Source of the DNA: Ophiocordyceps camponoti-saundersi (nom. inval.)
Lineage: Eukaryota > Ascomycota > Sordariomycetes > Hypocreales > Ophiocordycipitaceae
DNA: 32,364 nucleotides
Direction: 5' to 3'
Assembly: GCA_003339415.1 (NCBI GenBank)
Contig: PDHQ01000177.1
Span: forward strand, 27,104-59,467
Position 1 is the first letter of the stretch. Each line of letters opens with the position of its first letter. This document shows, piece by piece, positions 31,021 to 32,364 of the stretch. The notes beneath the pieces are model-generated. The model searched no databases. It was not told where the DNA came from and worked only from the letters and a program-made list of their open reading frames with translations. The translations under genes and the position numbers were made by a program.

Positions 31021-32292
31021 GGGAACTATATAAACGACTAGCGTATTAGGCAAATTTATCTTAAATCTAAGTTTATTTTAGAACTTCTTAAATAATTATC
31101 CTTAAAAAGGTTTTATAAAATAATCTCTAACCTTCGCAGAAGTTTATATCTAAGCGATCTCTATATAATTTACTTAAATATTATATCGTAACTAATATTA
31201 ATAGATATTAAAATATCGTATTTTAGTTAATAGCTTTAATATTTCCTTTATAAGTAAGCGTATTATTTATATATTATTATAGAAGACCTCTAGAAGGGCT
31301 AAAAGAATAATGCTAAGTTTATCGCTAACGCGATAGAAAGCGTTTATTTTTTTCGTAATAGAAGTAAGTGCAGGTAGTTTTATTTCGGTATTACTTATTA
31401 TAATAGTTACCTATCTCCTAATTTATATTAAATTATAGTACCGAGGAGCCTAATTACGTAGCCGAATATCCTCTTCCTATCTCGTTAGTTTATAAAGGCG
31501 GTATTACTAAAGTGTTCCGCGTATAGGGGTACGGATTTTATATATCCCCGCTAAATATTAGACTTTATTATCGAGACCGATAGAGGAAGATTAGCGCTTA
31601 ATATACTGCTAGTATATACTTATTTAGGGGATTATATAAATAAACGTATAGCTTTCCGATAGTTAAAAAAAAAGAATCTAAACTAGAAGTAATAAGCTTC
31701 GCGTAGCTAGGGCCCGGGGGGTTAACTAGGGACTAATATAGTTTAATTTGCTAAGTGGACGCTTATATATTATTAGGAATAAGCTTTTCTAGTAAGAGTG
31801 GCTAAAAGAACTTCTTTATACTTATAACCTAAACTTAACCGCTAGCTTAAAAATCGTATACTTCTTAATAAAGGTAAACTTCTTATTCTATCTTATTTCT
31901 TAGAAGCTAGAATCTAATTAACTAAGATAAATCTTTAATTTCGGAGATTACGAAATCTTTTTTTAGTTTAACCTCGTAGTCCTCACCCCCCCTATCTTAA
32001 CGTCGGTATTATAAGGTAAGATTATAGCGTAAAAAAAAGATAATAATTATATTAAGGTTAGTAGTTAGTAGATTTAGCCCTAGGAATTTAACCGTTAATA
32101 GCTATTATTCGGCCTCTATAGAGGATAGCTATAGCTTATTATTATTATTATACTCTCGTCGATTCCTTAATAATATTAGTAAGTCGGGGTTAGCTTCTTT
32201 CCCTTCGCCGGTTATATAAAGTCCTCTCTCCTCCTAAAGCGTTCGAGGATCTTATATTCGCGTTTATCTTACTATTATCTTGCTATTTTTAC
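31021..32292. other. RIP-degraded unidentified sequence
   Basis: AT-rich sequence continues on from copy 2 of the tandem repeat and is probably more of the same element. No motif of a known transposase, reverse transcriptase or other protein could be read on either strand. A few longer open patches on the plus strand near 31770-31960 may be remains of coding sequence. Confidence 0.5.
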
Positions 32293-32320
32293 GGGGGGGG
32301 GGGGGGGGGGGGGGGGGGGG
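32293..32320. repeat. 28-nt poly-G run at end of AT-rich block
   Basis: G28 immediately follows the RIP-type sequence. The last 44 bases of the window contain normal TG and CA dinucleotides. The homopolymer thus coincides with the second boundary of the block, as the poly-T does with the first. Confidence 0.95.
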
Positions 32321-32364
32321 CGGGGAGTGTCTTTTGTAGGAAAAAGAAGAATCATGTACGTTTT

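Overview
The window looks like filamentous ascomycete DNA, probably Sordariomycetes. It has GC-rich coding sequence with strong third-position C/G preference, short GT-AG introns of 60-146 nt with CTGAC-like branch points, low-complexity intergenic DNA with CATA, GA and TACCTAGGTACC-type repeats, and a 9-kb AT-rich block carrying the mark of repeat-induced point mutation (RIP). All gene assignments are from reading alone.

Layout. 1-2216: low-complexity upstream DNA; the first ~135 bases look like poor-quality contig-end sequence. 2217-4114 (+): four-exon group II PLP-dependent decarboxylase. 5106-7301 (+): single-exon NOP9-like Pumilio protein of ribosome biogenesis. 7576-9090 (-): low-complexity Q/S/P-rich hypothetical protein, convergent with NOP9, N-terminal gene model uncertain. 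9091-11527: non-coding. 11528-13078 (-): conserved fungal protein of unknown function with a long poly-Q tract. 13079-18953: almost 6 kb with no convincing gene, but with a 61-bp minisatellite, a 136-nt poly-G tract, a degenerate ~165-bp triplicate repeat and a scattered ACTTACAC motif. 18954-20566 (+): four-exon short oxysterol-binding protein of the KES1/OSH4 type. 21746-22839 (-): two-exon mitochondrial MAM33/p32 homologue.

At 23009-23109 a poly-T tract marks an abrupt change. From there to about 32292 the DNA is AT-rich, almost free of CpA/TpG and full of TpA: a RIP-inactivated transposon graveyard. It holds a minus-strand Ty1/copia reverse transcriptase-RNase H relic, two diverged copies of an LTR/leader-like repeat on either side of it, and an unrelated 1.44-kb direct tandem duplication. 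The block ends at a 28-nt poly-G run, after which sequence composition returns to normal.

The genes are ordinary eukaryotic housekeeping or hypothetical genes, not an operon or cluster with a shared pathway. I found no clear new biological system. The strongest leads are the nested RIP-degraded repeats, the ACTTACAC repeat field in the large intergenic gap, a short sequence shared between a coding and a non-coding position, and the alternative first exon of the 7.6-9.1 kb gene.
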